A stretch of DNA of 42,153 bases. Origin: Acidimicrobiia bacterium (GTDB lineage: Bacteria > Actinomycetota > Acidimicrobiia > Spongiisociales > ZC4RG35). The position numbers were made by a program, and so were the translations under genes. The notes beneath the pieces are model-generated. The model worked only from the letters and a program-made list of their open reading frames with translations, was not told the origin of the DNA and did no database searches. The stretch spans positions 1 to 42,153 of the forward strand of contig JAICGW010000011.1 of the NCBI GenBank assembly GCA_025922945.1, in the 5' to 3' direction. Position 1 is the first letter of the stretch. The number at the start of each line of letters is the position of its first letter. This document shows positions 15,187-23,649 of the stretch, piece by piece.

Positions 15187-15945
15187 CTATGGGGCGCTCT
15201 GCCGCCTCCGGTTTGCCTCAGAAATGAGGACAGTCGGGTCGAGCCTGCGGCTCACAATATCTTCGGCTACCGCCCGCAACCGGGCGTTGTGGTCCCGGGC
15301 GTAGCGGCGCATGGCGGAAAATGCCTCGTCCATCCTCAGGCTGACTCTTTGGGCGACCACGCCCCGAGCCTGTTCGATCACCACCCGGGAGTCGAGGGCG
15401 CTTTGGAGCTGATCTATGACGAGCTGAGCATCGTGAGCGGCCCGATCCTGGAGGATTGCAATTGAGGCAATATCGGCGAGAGTTTGGGCGGTAGACAATT
15501 CGAGGCTCGAGAGACTTCCTTCTTGATGCCGGAAGAGATTCAGGGCTCCCAAGGTTTGTGTGCGGAGTCGCATGGGCAAGGCGGCCACGGATCGGATTCC
15601 GGCCTCTAGAGCTGCTTGCGAGAATGTGGGCCAGCGCAGTCGAGCCTGCTCACCTCTGATCGTCTCGACCAATACAGGTTCACCCTTTTGATAGGCATCG
15701 AAGCAAGGTCCCTCTTCGTACTTCAGCTGCAGAAGCTCTACAACTTGGGCGGCCTCGCTGGTGGTAGCCACCACATGCAAGGTTCCCAGGGGATCGGCAA
15801 TCACCAGACCTGCGTGGTCGACGTCGATCACCTCGGTGCAGCTTTCGACGAGGTGGTAGAAGAGGTCCGTCACATCGAAGCCGGTTACCAGAGTGTCAGC
15901 CAGGCCGATGAAAATCTCGGCGAGGCGCGTCTCGCGAGCTTTCAC
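15187..15945 (-). CDS. GAF and ANTAR domain antitermination regulator
   Basis: 252 residues. A GAF domain (about 20-165) includes VIDVDHAGLVIADP, EEGPCFDAYQKGEPV and SVAALPMRLRTQTLGALNLF. An ANTAR domain (about 175-240) has LQSALDSRVVIEQARGVVAQ, then AFSAMRRYARDHNARLRAVAEDIV, the three-helix RNA-binding fold. ANTAR proteins bind paired hexaloop hairpins and prevent transcription termination. The ligand of the GAF domain is unknown. A TAATCT box seven bases before the GTG suggests a leaderless mRNA. It is followed by a STAS gene, so both may belong to a stress-signal group. Confidence 0.92.
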   Translation of the reverse strand: MKARETRLAEIFIGLADTLVTGFDVTDLFYHLVESCTEVIDVDHAGLVIADPLGTLHVVATTSEAAQVVELLQLKYEEGPCFDAYQKGEPVLVETIRGEQARLRWPTFSQAALEAGIRSVAALPMRLRTQTLGALNLFRHQEGSLSSLELSTAQTLADIASIAILQDRAAHDAQLVIDQLQSALDSRVVIEQARGVVAQRVSLRMDEAFSAMRRYARDHNARLRAVAEDIVSRRLDPTVLISEANRRRQSAP

Positions 15946-15952
15946 CGTCCCT

Positions 15953-15958
15953 AGATTA
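15953..15958 (-). promoter_or_regulatory. -10 box of a leaderless promoter for the GAF-ANTAR gene
   Basis: TAATCT on the minus strand ends 7 bases before the GTG at 15945. That distance would place the transcript start at the start codon. A weak -35-like TGACGT lies 17 bases further upstream. Confidence 0.5.
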
Positions 15959-15973
15959 GGAGACGAGGCTCAA

Positions 15974-17422
15974 TCACGTCATGGCCGCGAGAAGGCGGTC
16001 GACTTCTACCAGCCCGACACCTACCTCTTTATCGGCAATGCCATACGGAAGGATGAGATGGCCATCATCGACTACCGAGCCACACGAATAAACGACGTTC
16101 GGGACATAGCCGTCACGGTCTGACCAGTCGGGGCTGAGGAGCGGCTCGCGCAGCCTCCCCACGATTCGGTCCGGTTCGTCCAAGTCCAAGAGCAATGCCC
16201 CCAATCGATAAGTGCGCATCGGGCCTACTCCATGAGTTATGACCAACCACCCTGCCTCGGTCTCGATGGGTGATCCGCAATTGCCGACCTGGACGGCTTC
16301 CCATGAGGCCTCGGGACCAGTGAGCCGCTCCGCCTGATTCCAATCCCAGACGTCGTCTGCCCAGAGAACATGCAGATTGGTCTGATCGTGTCGCGATAGG
16401 GCGAGGAACTTGCCGTCGATGCGTCGCGGAAAGAGCGCCATTCCCTTGTTCTGGGCGCAGGATCCGTGGAGGCTCGACACCCGAAAACGCACGAAGTCAG
16501 CTGTTGAGATCAGCTGGGGAAGGATGCGCATCCCGTCGAACGCCGTGTAGGTAGCGAAGTAGTTCACGCTGCCGTCTTCCTCGGTGAAACGGACAAAGCG
16601 AGCATCCTCCATCCCATTGCTGTCCGAGGGGCCGGCTGGAAAAAGGACTCGTTCGGAGAGAGGTTCGTCCTCAAAGACGAGCTCGTAGTTGGAACTGGCT
16701 AGCCAACGAAACACGTGGGTCGTGGTCTCGGCCTGGAGCGGGTGGATCCGATCCTTAGCGGTGACAGTCGTCAGGGCATTTCCCAGTTCGGTGGCGTCGA
16801 ACTGCTGTGGGAGCAGGCCAAGGACCTCGTCGGCGATGTCGTCCTCGGCATCCATCTGGGCGAGCTTGGATGCGAACCGATCCCGCTCGAACAACACCTC
16901 GGATCGCCGACCGGCGGCCGCGTAGGGGCCGGGTGGGTCGATCTCCAATTCGCCATCGGGGCGCCGGCGACCGCTCCGGAATTCGATGGAAGAGATGTGC
17001 CCTTCGCCGATAGCGCGCAAGCTGAGGATGAACTCGGATCCACCGATCCCAACGATGGAAGGATTGGTTAAAGCGGCCCCCTCGATGGCGTACTCCTGGG
17101 TGAAAGTTGCTCCCAGCAGCATCCGCAACGAGCGGTTGGAGACTCTTGCGACCTCTGGCACCACCCGGCCGACGAAATTCAGATTCGACTCCCATATCGC
17201 CTCGATATCTCTGTGACGGGTTTGGAATCCTTTCCGCAGGTCCTCGAGGGATTCTTCGATCGTTTGCGGGTCGAGGGCGATGGTGTGCCGGACGATCCGA
17301 CGGAGACGTTCCTGGCTGTCGGGGAGACCACCGGTATGAGCCAAAAACGGCTTGGTAATCACCCGGCCGGGGTCTGGCCGGAGCCGGATGCCGGTAGGGA
17401 TGACCTCTACCACGAGAACCAC
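15974..17422 (-). CDS. Glycoside hydrolase family 130-type protein (mannoside phosphorylase/hydrolase-like)
   Basis: 482 residues. The C-terminal two thirds is a five-bladed propeller of GH130 type: GMEDARFVRF (270-275, Asp273 as the likely general acid), NYFATYTAFDG, NKGMALFPRRIDGKF, GNCGSPIETEAGWLVITHGVG (in two parts), LLDLDEPDRIVGR and PNVVYSCGSV. A long helical N-terminal region (about 1-140) fits the longer GH130 subgroup. GH130 members mostly split beta-mannosides, many with phosphate. It follows a GT4 gene by 16 bases and a second GT4 lies upstream on the same strand, so it may trim or recycle the glycan they build. No signal peptide; cytoplasmic. Confidence 0.8.
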   Translation of the reverse strand: MVLVVEVIPTGIRLRPDPGRVITKPFLAHTGGLPDSQERLRRIVRHTIALDPQTIEESLEDLRKGFQTRHRDIEAIWESNLNFVGRVVPEVARVSNRSLRMLLGATFTQEYAIEGAALTNPSIVGIGGSEFILSLRAIGEGHISSIEFRSGRRRPDGELEIDPPGPYAAAGRRSEVLFERDRFASKLAQMDAEDDIADEVLGLLPQQFDATELGNALTTVTAKDRIHPLQAETTTHVFRWLASSNYELVFEDEPLSERVLFPAGPSDSNGMEDARFVRFTEEDGSVNYFATYTAFDGMRILPQLISTADFVRFRVSSLHGSCAQNKGMALFPRRIDGKFLALSRHDQTNLHVLWADDVWDWNQAERLTGPEASWEAVQVGNCGSPIETEAGWLVITHGVGPMRTYRLGALLLDLDEPDRIVGRLREPLLSPDWSDRDGYVPNVVYSCGSVVDDGHLILPYGIADKEVGVGLVEVDRLLAAMT

Positions 17423-17438
17423 TCAACCCCGGCAGGAA

Positions 17439-18557
17439 CTAGCTGACTGCGACCGATTCCCCGAGGCGATCGAAATACTCGACGTAGCGTTGCGCGACGG
17501 CCGACCAGGTCAGCCGCCGCGCCACGGACCGGGCTTCTTCGACGGCTCGGCGGTAGGCGATGTCGTCCGTCAGGAATTGCTCGATCGCTGCCGCCATTCC
17601 CGCAATATCGCCGTGGTCGACGACGACTCCGGCACCGGATCCCAACAATTCCCGAGCATGAGGGAAATCGGTGGCCACCACCGGTCGGCCAAGAGTTACC
17701 GCCTCGGTCAGAACTCCGGAACACACCTGCTCGTCATTGTCATAAGGAATCACTATTACATCTGCTTGTGCCGCAACCCGGTAAAGGAATTCTTCCGACT
17801 GGTAGGAGCTTTCGAATCGCACCAATTCCGAAATTCCGAGGCTCTCTGCCTGGCGACAGAGGGCATCCCGGTACGCAGGTCCTTGACGCCGCAGGATGTT
17901 GGGGTGGATTTGTCCCACGACTCGGTAGGTCGGCGGTGGAGAAAGGTGTATCAGCCCGGCGAGGGCCTCGAGGGTCCGCTCGATTCCTTTGCCCGGGCCC
18001 AGCAGTCCCCACGTTAAGAGGTTGCGACGACGCCCGGATCGGGGATCGGCCGGGGTCCAGCCTGAGCCGTGAGGGAGCACCACCACGCGGTCCGCCGCAA
18101 TTCCAAAGATGTCTTCGAGAGCGACTCGGGCCGAATGCGAGGGCACAGATAGGAGATCGGATCGATCGGCAAGGGCCTCGAGGATTCGGCGCTGGTTGGG
18201 ATGGGGCCGGAGCGGGATCGTGTGGAAAACGGTCATGATCGCCGTTTGCAGACCCTCGACGAGTTCCACCACGGCCTCGCCATCCCCGGGGCCGTAGATG
18301 CCGAATTCATGCTGGATGACGACCGTCTGGTACCTGTTGAGCACTGTTCGAGCCCGCTCGATTCCCATTTTTGAAACGGGATCGAACTCGATGACTACCC
18401 GTGGATCGGAGGAGGGGAAGTCCCGCAGGCCCACGAGGCGGGCGATGGCCACGGGCTGCCCGCGCAACTCGAGGGCCTGTTGCAAGGAGCTGGAGAAACG
18501 AGCAATGCCGCACCGTGTTGGCGGAAATGTTGAGATCATCGCAACGGGTTGCGGCAA
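17439..18557 (-). CDS. Glycosyltransferase family 4 protein
   Basis: 372 residues from a TTG start at 18557, chosen because a perfect AAGGAGG site (18566-18572, minus strand) lies 8 bases upstream. The N-terminus is PQPVAMISTFPPTRCGIARF, typical of GT4 enzymes with a TRCGIA loop. VFHTIPLRPHPNQ, then VVLPHGSG, LLTWGLLGPGKGIERTLEAL and the donor-site motif EEFLYRVAAQADVIVIPYDN follow, then SGVLTEAVTLGRPVVATDFPHARELL. GT-B fold. The sugar and acceptor are unknown. It sits between another GT4 gene and the GH130 gene, all on the same strand. Confidence 0.88.
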   Translation of the reverse strand: MPQPVAMISTFPPTRCGIARFSSSLQQALELRGQPVAIARLVGLRDFPSSDPRVVIEFDPVSKMGIERARTVLNRYQTVVIQHEFGIYGPGDGEAVVELVEGLQTAIMTVFHTIPLRPHPNQRRILEALADRSDLLSVPSHSARVALEDIFGIAADRVVVLPHGSGWTPADPRSGRRRNLLTWGLLGPGKGIERTLEALAGLIHLSPPPTYRVVGQIHPNILRRQGPAYRDALCRQAESLGISELVRFESSYQSEEFLYRVAAQADVIVIPYDNDEQVCSGVLTEAVTLGRPVVATDFPHARELLGSGAGVVVDHGDIAGMAAAIEQFLTDDIAYRRAVEEARSVARRLTWSAVAQRYVEYFDRLGESVAVS

Positions 18558-18659
18558 AGTTGAAACCTCCTTCGAGCCATCGGGGCGAACCCGAAGAACC
18601 CCCAAGAAAACACCGTAAGGACTAGTACCCGGGTCGGCACGGCGTCAAACGCCAGGTGG

Positions 18660-19697
18660 CTATCGGATTTTCGCGTTTACCAGACGCTCGTAGACAGCGG
18701 CGTATCCGGCGGCCATTGCCGAGCGGGAGAAGCGGTCGCGGGCCGAAGCGTGGATCGCGATGGGGTCAAGGTCCCCCACGCGTTCCACCGCCGCGGACGC
18801 CTCCTCAACGCCGGAAACGAGGAACCCATTGACGCCCTCGAGGACCAACTCCGGCATTGCACCGTCTCGCCAGGCGACTACAGGAGTTCCGGCGGCAAAG
18901 CCCTCGACGACCACCAGCCCAAAGGGCTCGGCCCACCGGAGCGGCATCAGGAGGGCGGCGGCTTTCCCCAAGAGCTCGGCCAACTCCGGCCGCTGGGCTT
19001 CCCCGACGTAGTCGATTCCCTCCCCGAGCCGGGGTTTGATCTCGGCATCGAAGTAGCCGCGGTATTTCGGTTCGATCAGGCCCGCCAGTAGCAACCGACG
19101 CCCGGTTCGCCGAGCCACCTGGATTGCCAGATCGGGCGCCTTTTCCGGAGCCATCCGTCCGGCGAAGAGGAGGAAGTCCTCTTTGCGCTCCCGAAGCGGA
19201 AAGAGCTCGAGGTCGATGCCGTTATGGACGGTGGCGACGTAGTTGAGATCGGGAAGGAATTGTCGCTCCGACTCCGATATCGAAACAAAGGGCTGCTCCT
19301 TGTACGAAGCGAGAATCGGGTGGTGGACCTCATTCCATGCGGAACCATGCAGGGTCGAAACCATGGGACAGGGGAGGAAACGGCTGAACCCCAGGGTATG
19401 AACATGGAGGTGGGAGTGGAGGACGTCGAACCGGTTTTCGACCACGGCCTCCATCGCCCGAAACACGTGGAGCTCCTCGGTTAGTCGAGGATCGAGAAGC
19501 GATCCGTCGAGAGGTTCTGAAACGGTGGCGACCAACCTTCCCGAACTTCGACCACCCCCGGCAGCAAAGACGGTGACATCGTGACCTAGCTCGACCAGGC
19601 CCTCAACCAGGTCATAGGCGACCTGTTCCCAGGGCCCGTAGCCCGGGGGAGGAAAACCATGGGCGATCGGGGCGAGCATGGCGATTCGGAGGGTCAC
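18660..19697 (-). CDS. Glycosyltransferase family 4 protein
   Basis: 345 residues from the GTG at 19697. The N-terminus is TLRIAMLAPIAHGFPPPGYG, then GPWEQVAYDLVEGLVELGHDV, DVLHSHLHVH, a VSTLHGSA acceptor loop, HNGIDLELFPL, FLLFAGRMAPEKAPDLAI and the E-x7-E motif region EPFGLVVVEGFAAGTPVVAW. This is a GT-B retaining glycosyltransferase. A longer open frame upstream has no homology and was dropped. It is the first gene of a minus-strand run of GT4, GT4 and GH130. It is divergent from the PfkB kinase gene across about 110 bases. Confidence 0.88.
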   Translation of the reverse strand: MTLRIAMLAPIAHGFPPPGYGPWEQVAYDLVEGLVELGHDVTVFAAGGGRSSGRLVATVSEPLDGSLLDPRLTEELHVFRAMEAVVENRFDVLHSHLHVHTLGFSRFLPCPMVSTLHGSAWNEVHHPILASYKEQPFVSISESERQFLPDLNYVATVHNGIDLELFPLRERKEDFLLFAGRMAPEKAPDLAIQVARRTGRRLLLAGLIEPKYRGYFDAEIKPRLGEGIDYVGEAQRPELAELLGKAAALLMPLRWAEPFGLVVVEGFAAGTPVVAWRDGAMPELVLEGVNGFLVSGVEEASAAVERVGDLDPIAIHASARDRFSRSAMAAGYAAVYERLVNAKIR

Positions 19698-19806
19698 TGG
19701 TACCGGGGCGTACCCGAGCTCAAATCCGGCGAAACTCGCCTTGGAGTTGCACGGGAGACATGAAAGACCCCGTTTGCCTTTGTGGGGCAGCGGGAACCGA
19801 TCCTTG

Positions 19807-20751
19807 GTGGCCAGCTCCATCGGTGTCGTATCGCCGTCCCTGATCGTGACCGTGACCATCGAGGCGAAGGATGGCAACCAGGGCGACGAAGTACATCTCC
19901 ATCCTGGCGGCCAGGGATTCTGGATTGCCCGCATGATCGAACATCTGGGGGAAACCCCGGTGTTGTGCGCGCCTGTGGGAGGCGAGGTGGGCTCGGCTCT
20001 GAGGTCCCTGATGCCGTCCAATTTGGACCTGTGGCCGGTAGAAACTCACGGCGAATCGCCGATCTACATTCATGATCGGCGCTCGGGCGAGAGAGTCACG
20101 GTGGCTGAGACCTCGATGCCATTGCTCAGCCGTCATGAGCAGGACGACTTCTTCTCGCGGGCTCTGGAAGTGGCGATGGCCACTGAGTTGCTGGTCGTGA
20201 CTGGTCGTTACTTCGGAGGAGGCATCTCGGTCGACTTCTTTACCCGGCTGGCCGCCGATCTCTCGGCCCTGGACGTTCCGATAGTGGCCGACGTTCATGG
20301 CGAAGAACTTGACGCTTTGCTCGAGGGAGGATCTGTCCACCTGCTCAAGCTGAGCCAGGACGACCTCATCGAAGACGAGCGAATCGAGGGAGCGAATTTA
20401 ACCGAGATCGGCGAAGCGGTAGACACGATTCGAGCTCAGGGCGCACGCAACGTGATCGTCTCCGGTGCCGAGGGAGCGACGCTGGCCTGCCTCGGGGATA
20501 GTTGGTACCGAGTCGAACAGCCAGCCCTGCAAGTGGCTGACCATCGTGGCTCAGGCGATTCGATGACCGCGGCACTGGCCGTGGCGATCGTCCGGGGCAT
20601 GGACGAGGTGGAGATGCTCTCATTGGGGGCGGCCGCCGGGGCGGCCAACGCGGTAAGGCATGGCCTGGGGAATGCAGATCGGGACCTCATCGTTCAGCTC
20701 GCCGGCCGCATCGAAGTCGAGAAGATCAGAGGTCCCGATGATGGTGGCTGA
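19807..20751 (+). CDS. PfkB family carbohydrate kinase
   Basis: About 314 residues, with the start placed at a GTG (19807) because the upstream part of the frame has no homology; a TTG one codon earlier is equally possible. The substrate motif is HPGGQGFWIARMIEHLG (PfkB usually GGKG-N-A), and the anion-hole and base motif is DHRGSGDSMTAALAVAI with the catalytic Asp. The 1-phosphofructokinase/tagatose branch has a similar N-terminus (LIVTVTIEAKDG). The substrate is not known. It overlaps the start of surE by 14 bases and lies opposite the glycosyltransferase run. Confidence 0.82.
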   Translation: MASSIGVVSPSLIVTVTIEAKDGNQGDEVHLHPGGQGFWIARMIEHLGETPVLCAPVGGEVGSALRSLMPSNLDLWPVETHGESPIYIHDRRSGERVTVAETSMPLLSRHEQDDFFSRALEVAMATELLVVTGRYFGGGISVDFFTRLAADLSALDVPIVADVHGEELDALLEGGSVHLLKLSQDDLIEDERIEGANLTEIGEAVDTIRAQGARNVIVSGAEGATLACLGDSWYRVEQPALQVADHRGSGDSMTAALAVAIVRGMDEVEMLSLGAAAGAANAVRHGLGNADRDLIVQLAGRIEVEKIRGPDDGG

Positions 20752-21622
20752 ACCAGATCGGGCCGAGCCGGTCGTCGTCGAGGAGGCAAAGGATGTCGAG
20801 CCAAGCCCGCGGCCCCGGGTACTCCTAACCAACGACGATGGCATCGACTCGCCGGGGCTTCGACTGCTGGCGGAGCGTCTCCATGAGCAATACCAGCTGG
20901 TGGTGGCCGCACCGGCCCGAGACATGAGCGGGAGCGGAACCGGAATTGGTCGCTTCGATCACAAGAAAGGAATAGAGCTGCGCCGTGCAACCTGGAATGG
21001 CATTGAGGCATACACAGTCGATGGGCCACCTGGTCTGGCGGTGATGGCGGCGGCGCTCGGGGCATTTGGGCCCAAGCCGGAGTTGGTGGTCTCGGGAGTC
21101 AATGCCGGGGTCAATACCGGGCACTCGGTAATCCACTCGGGAACGGTCGGCGCCGTGCTCACGGCACGGACCTTTGGCAGTCACGGCCTGGCGATGAGCC
21201 TGGGTTATTCCGATCCCTGGCAATGGGAGTCAGCAGTAACCAGCGCCATCCAGGCCGCTGCGTGGGTTCTCGCCCATCGGGGTCGACCCATGGTGTTGAA
21301 CGTGAACGTTCCCGGCCTGCCGCCAAACAAGATTCTGGGCATCAAATGGGCCCAGCTCGACGAATTCGGGTACTTCCGGGTGGCGACAGCCGATTACGAG
21401 GAGCAACTGTTGCAATTTGAGATCTCGACCGGACCCGGCGGTCAGGTGGAGGTCGGCGGCTCGGAGGCGGGCCGCAACCCATTGACGGACACGGCGCTGT
21501 GCCACGCGGGTTACGTGACGATGACCGCCCTCACTGCGGTCGAGCCCGCCGGGCGGCCCGAGGTCGAGCCGGAGGTGGTGATTCCGATGCCACTGGGGGG
21601 CGCCAGGCTGCGCTCGGTTTGA
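20738..21622 (+). CDS. surE: 5'/3'-nucleotidase SurE
   Basis: 294 residues with the ATG at 20738, 5 bases after AGAGG; a second ATG follows at once. About 25 acidic residues precede the usual SurE start VLLTNDDGIDSPGL, where both Asp bind the metal. APARDMSGSGTGI, TVDGPPGLAVM and VSGVNAGVNTGHSVIHSGTVG (in two parts) complete the active site. SurE removes phosphate from nucleoside monophosphates. Its reading frame begins inside the PfkB gene, so the two are coupled. The N-terminal extension is unusual for the family. Confidence 0.92.
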   Translation: MMVAEPDRAEPVVVEEAKDVEPSPRPRVLLTNDDGIDSPGLRLLAERLHEQYQLVVAAPARDMSGSGTGIGRFDHKKGIELRRATWNGIEAYTVDGPPGLAVMAAALGAFGPKPELVVSGVNAGVNTGHSVIHSGTVGAVLTARTFGSHGLAMSLGYSDPWQWESAVTSAIQAAAWVLAHRGRPMVLNVNVPGLPPNKILGIKWAQLDEFGYFRVATADYEEQLLQFEISTGPGGQVEVGGSEAGRNPLTDTALCHAGYVTMTALTAVEPAGRPEVEPEVVIPMPLGGARLRSV

Positions 21623-21652
21623 GAGCCCAACGGCAGGGGTAGTCCCAAGACG

Positions 21653-22627
21653 ATGGGCGAGCTATCTCTGGGACTTACGATTTCGAGCGAAGAATTTGCG
21701 CCTTCGCGCCTGGTCGAGGTGGCTGTGTTGGCCGAAGAGGCCGGCTTCGACTTTGTTTCGATCTCCGATCACTACCACCCCTGGGTGTCGGAGCAGGGTC
21801 ATAGCCCCTTTGTTTGGTCGATCCTGGGAGCGATATCGCAGGCGACCGAAGCGATCGAAGTGGCGGTGGGGGTTAGTTGTCCGACGATTCGCATCCACCC
21901 TGCCATCCTCGCCCAGAGCGTCGCCACGACCGGCGTGCTGTTGGATGGTCGTTTCGTTTGGGGAGTGGGCACTGGGGAGGCGCTCAACGAGCATGTGGTG
22001 GGGGAGGCGTGGCCTCCATATGAGATTCGGGCCGAGATGATGGAAGAAGCGATCTCGGTCATTCGCCGCCTTTGGTCCGAGGAGTCTGTGACCCACTTCG
22101 GTCAGTACTACACAGTGGTCGACGCCCGGATCCTCGATCAACCGGATGAACCGGTCCCGATCATCGTCTCCGCCTTTGGTCCGGAGTCCGCCGAGTTGGC
22201 GGCGTCCCTAGGCGATGGTCTTTGGATTACCGGAGCAGCAGAGGAAACCGTCAAGGTTTTTCGCCGCGCGGGAGGAAAGGGCCCGGTGTACTCGCAGTTG
22301 ACTTTGTGCTGGGCCGAGTCGGAGAGCGAGGCGATTGATACCGCCCACCGCTTGTGGGCCTTTAGTGAGCTGCCCGGAACTCTCAATCAGGATCTGCCGA
22401 CCATGCTCCATTACGAGGAGGCGGTGAAACTGGTGACTCCGGAGATGGTTTCCAAATCCACCCCTTGCGGACCCGACCCCGGGCCGGTTCTGGACGCGGC
22501 CCGGAAAGCCTTGAAAGCTGGAGTCGACCATCTCTACTTCCACCAGATCGGTCCCGATCAAGAGGGGTTTGTTGAATTCTGGAAGAAGGAGCTCCGCGAC
22601 GAGCTCCTCGCTCTCCAAGCCGCGTGA
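21653..22627 (+). CDS. LLM-class F420-dependent oxidoreductase (FGD-like, TIGR03557 type)
   Basis: 324 residues, TIM barrel of the luciferase-like family. LGLTISSEEFAP, AEEAGFDFVSISDHYHPW, QGHSPFVWSILGAISQ, GVSCPTIRIHPAILAQ, VGTGEALNEHVVG and HFGQYYTVVDARI match the subgroup of F420-dependent glucose-6-phosphate dehydrogenase-like enzymes known as TIGR03557. It should use deazaflavin F420; the substrate is unknown. The last bases overlap the GTG of the next gene (GTGA), so the alpha/alpha-toroid protein is coupled to it. Confidence 0.87.
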   Translation: MGELSLGLTISSEEFAPSRLVEVAVLAEEAGFDFVSISDHYHPWVSEQGHSPFVWSILGAISQATEAIEVAVGVSCPTIRIHPAILAQSVATTGVLLDGRFVWGVGTGEALNEHVVGEAWPPYEIRAEMMEEAISVIRRLWSEESVTHFGQYYTVVDARILDQPDEPVPIIVSAFGPESAELAASLGDGLWITGAAEETVKVFRRAGGKGPVYSQLTLCWAESESEAIDTAHRLWAFSELPGTLNQDLPTMLHYEEAVKLVTPEMVSKSTPCGPDPGPVLDAARKALKAGVDHLYFHQIGPDQEGFVEFWKKELRDELLALQAA

Positions 22628-23646
22628 TTTCGCCCAGCTCGATCGACCGTCTCGTCTGTTTTGATCATGTGACCGAGCTCATCGGTCGCAATGGGATCTT
22701 TGAACACGCCAAAGAGTCCCACCCCCGGCTTGAGCACGGCTACAGCCTCGACGACAACGGGCGGGCACTGGTGATCGTGGCGCGGGCCAACGCCTGCGGG
22801 ATCGATTTTCCATCCCGGTCCCGCAATCGATGTCTGTGGTTCGTGCTGGCTGCCCAAGAGGGCGGATGGAAGGACCGACAGACCACCGAAGGGGTGTGGA
22901 ATCGTTCAGCATCCGACGATGCCATTGGGCGGGCGATCTGGGGTTTGGGGGCGGCCGCGGCCTGTTGGCCTGAGGAACTTGGCCGAGAGCGGGCGAAGGA
23001 AGCCCTCCTGCGAGCGGTCGATTTCGACAGCGGCTGGTGGCGTCCAGTGGCCTATGCCTCGCTGGGCTTTCTCGCCTACAACGCCGTGGCGCCGAATCAA
23101 GGGGCCGCCGAAGCAATTGCCCGGCTGTCCCGGAAACTCCCGCTGGGGAGACGCCACGATGATGAGTGGCTGTGGCCCGAAGGGCCCCTTCGCTACGACA
23201 ACGCCCGTCTTCCCGAGGCGCTCATCGGATGCGGCCACGCCCTGGACGACCCGAAATTGGTGAGCGAGGGACTCCGCCTGCTCGAGTGGCTTGTCGAGAC
23301 CGAGATGGGCGAACATGGCTTCAGCTTTGCGCCGGTGGCGGGACGTTTCGTCTCTCACCGGAAGCCCTCTTTCGATCAGCAGCCGCTCGAGGCCTGGGCG
23401 ATGGCCGATGCCTGCGTCCGGGCGGCCGAGGTGACCGGCGATCCCGGCTGGATGGTTCCGGCGCGGGTGGCGGTCTCCTGGTTCTTGGGGGACAACGATC
23501 AACGCGCTGGGCTCTACGACCCCAGGACCGGTGCGTGTTGCGACGGACTCACTGCTGAAGGCATGAACCTCAATCAGGGTGCCGAATCCACCCTGGCCGC
23601 CCTGGGGGCGCTACTGGCTCTGAGGCGTCCGGTTGACGCCCCTTGA
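22624..23646 (+). CDS. Alpha/alpha-toroid protein associated with glycosyltransferases
   Basis: 340 residues from a coupled GTG start. No catalytic motif is certain. The sequence is a series of helical hairpins rich in Trp and Ala: DFPSRSRNRCLWF, GRAIWGLGAAAACWP, WLWPEGPLRYDNARLPEAL, GFSFAPVAGRF, FDQQPLEAWAMADAC and MNLNQGAESTLAALGAL. This is the look of six-hairpin (alpha/alpha)6 barrels such as N-acylglucosamine 2-epimerase-like or unsaturated glucuronyl hydrolase-like proteins. Proteins of this kind are often found beside GT4 and GH130 genes, as here. A sugar-related role is inferred; the reaction is not known. Confidence 0.65.
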   Translation: MISPSSIDRLVCFDHVTELIGRNGIFEHAKESHPRLEHGYSLDDNGRALVIVARANACGIDFPSRSRNRCLWFVLAAQEGGWKDRQTTEGVWNRSASDDAIGRAIWGLGAAAACWPEELGRERAKEALLRAVDFDSGWWRPVAYASLGFLAYNAVAPNQGAAEAIARLSRKLPLGRRHDDEWLWPEGPLRYDNARLPEALIGCGHALDDPKLVSEGLRLLEWLVETEMGEHGFSFAPVAGRFVSHRKPSFDQQPLEAWAMADACVRAAEVTGDPGWMVPARVAVSWFLGDNDQRAGLYDPRTGACCDGLTAEGMNLNQGAESTLAALGALLALRRPVDAP

Positions 23647-23649
23647 GTC

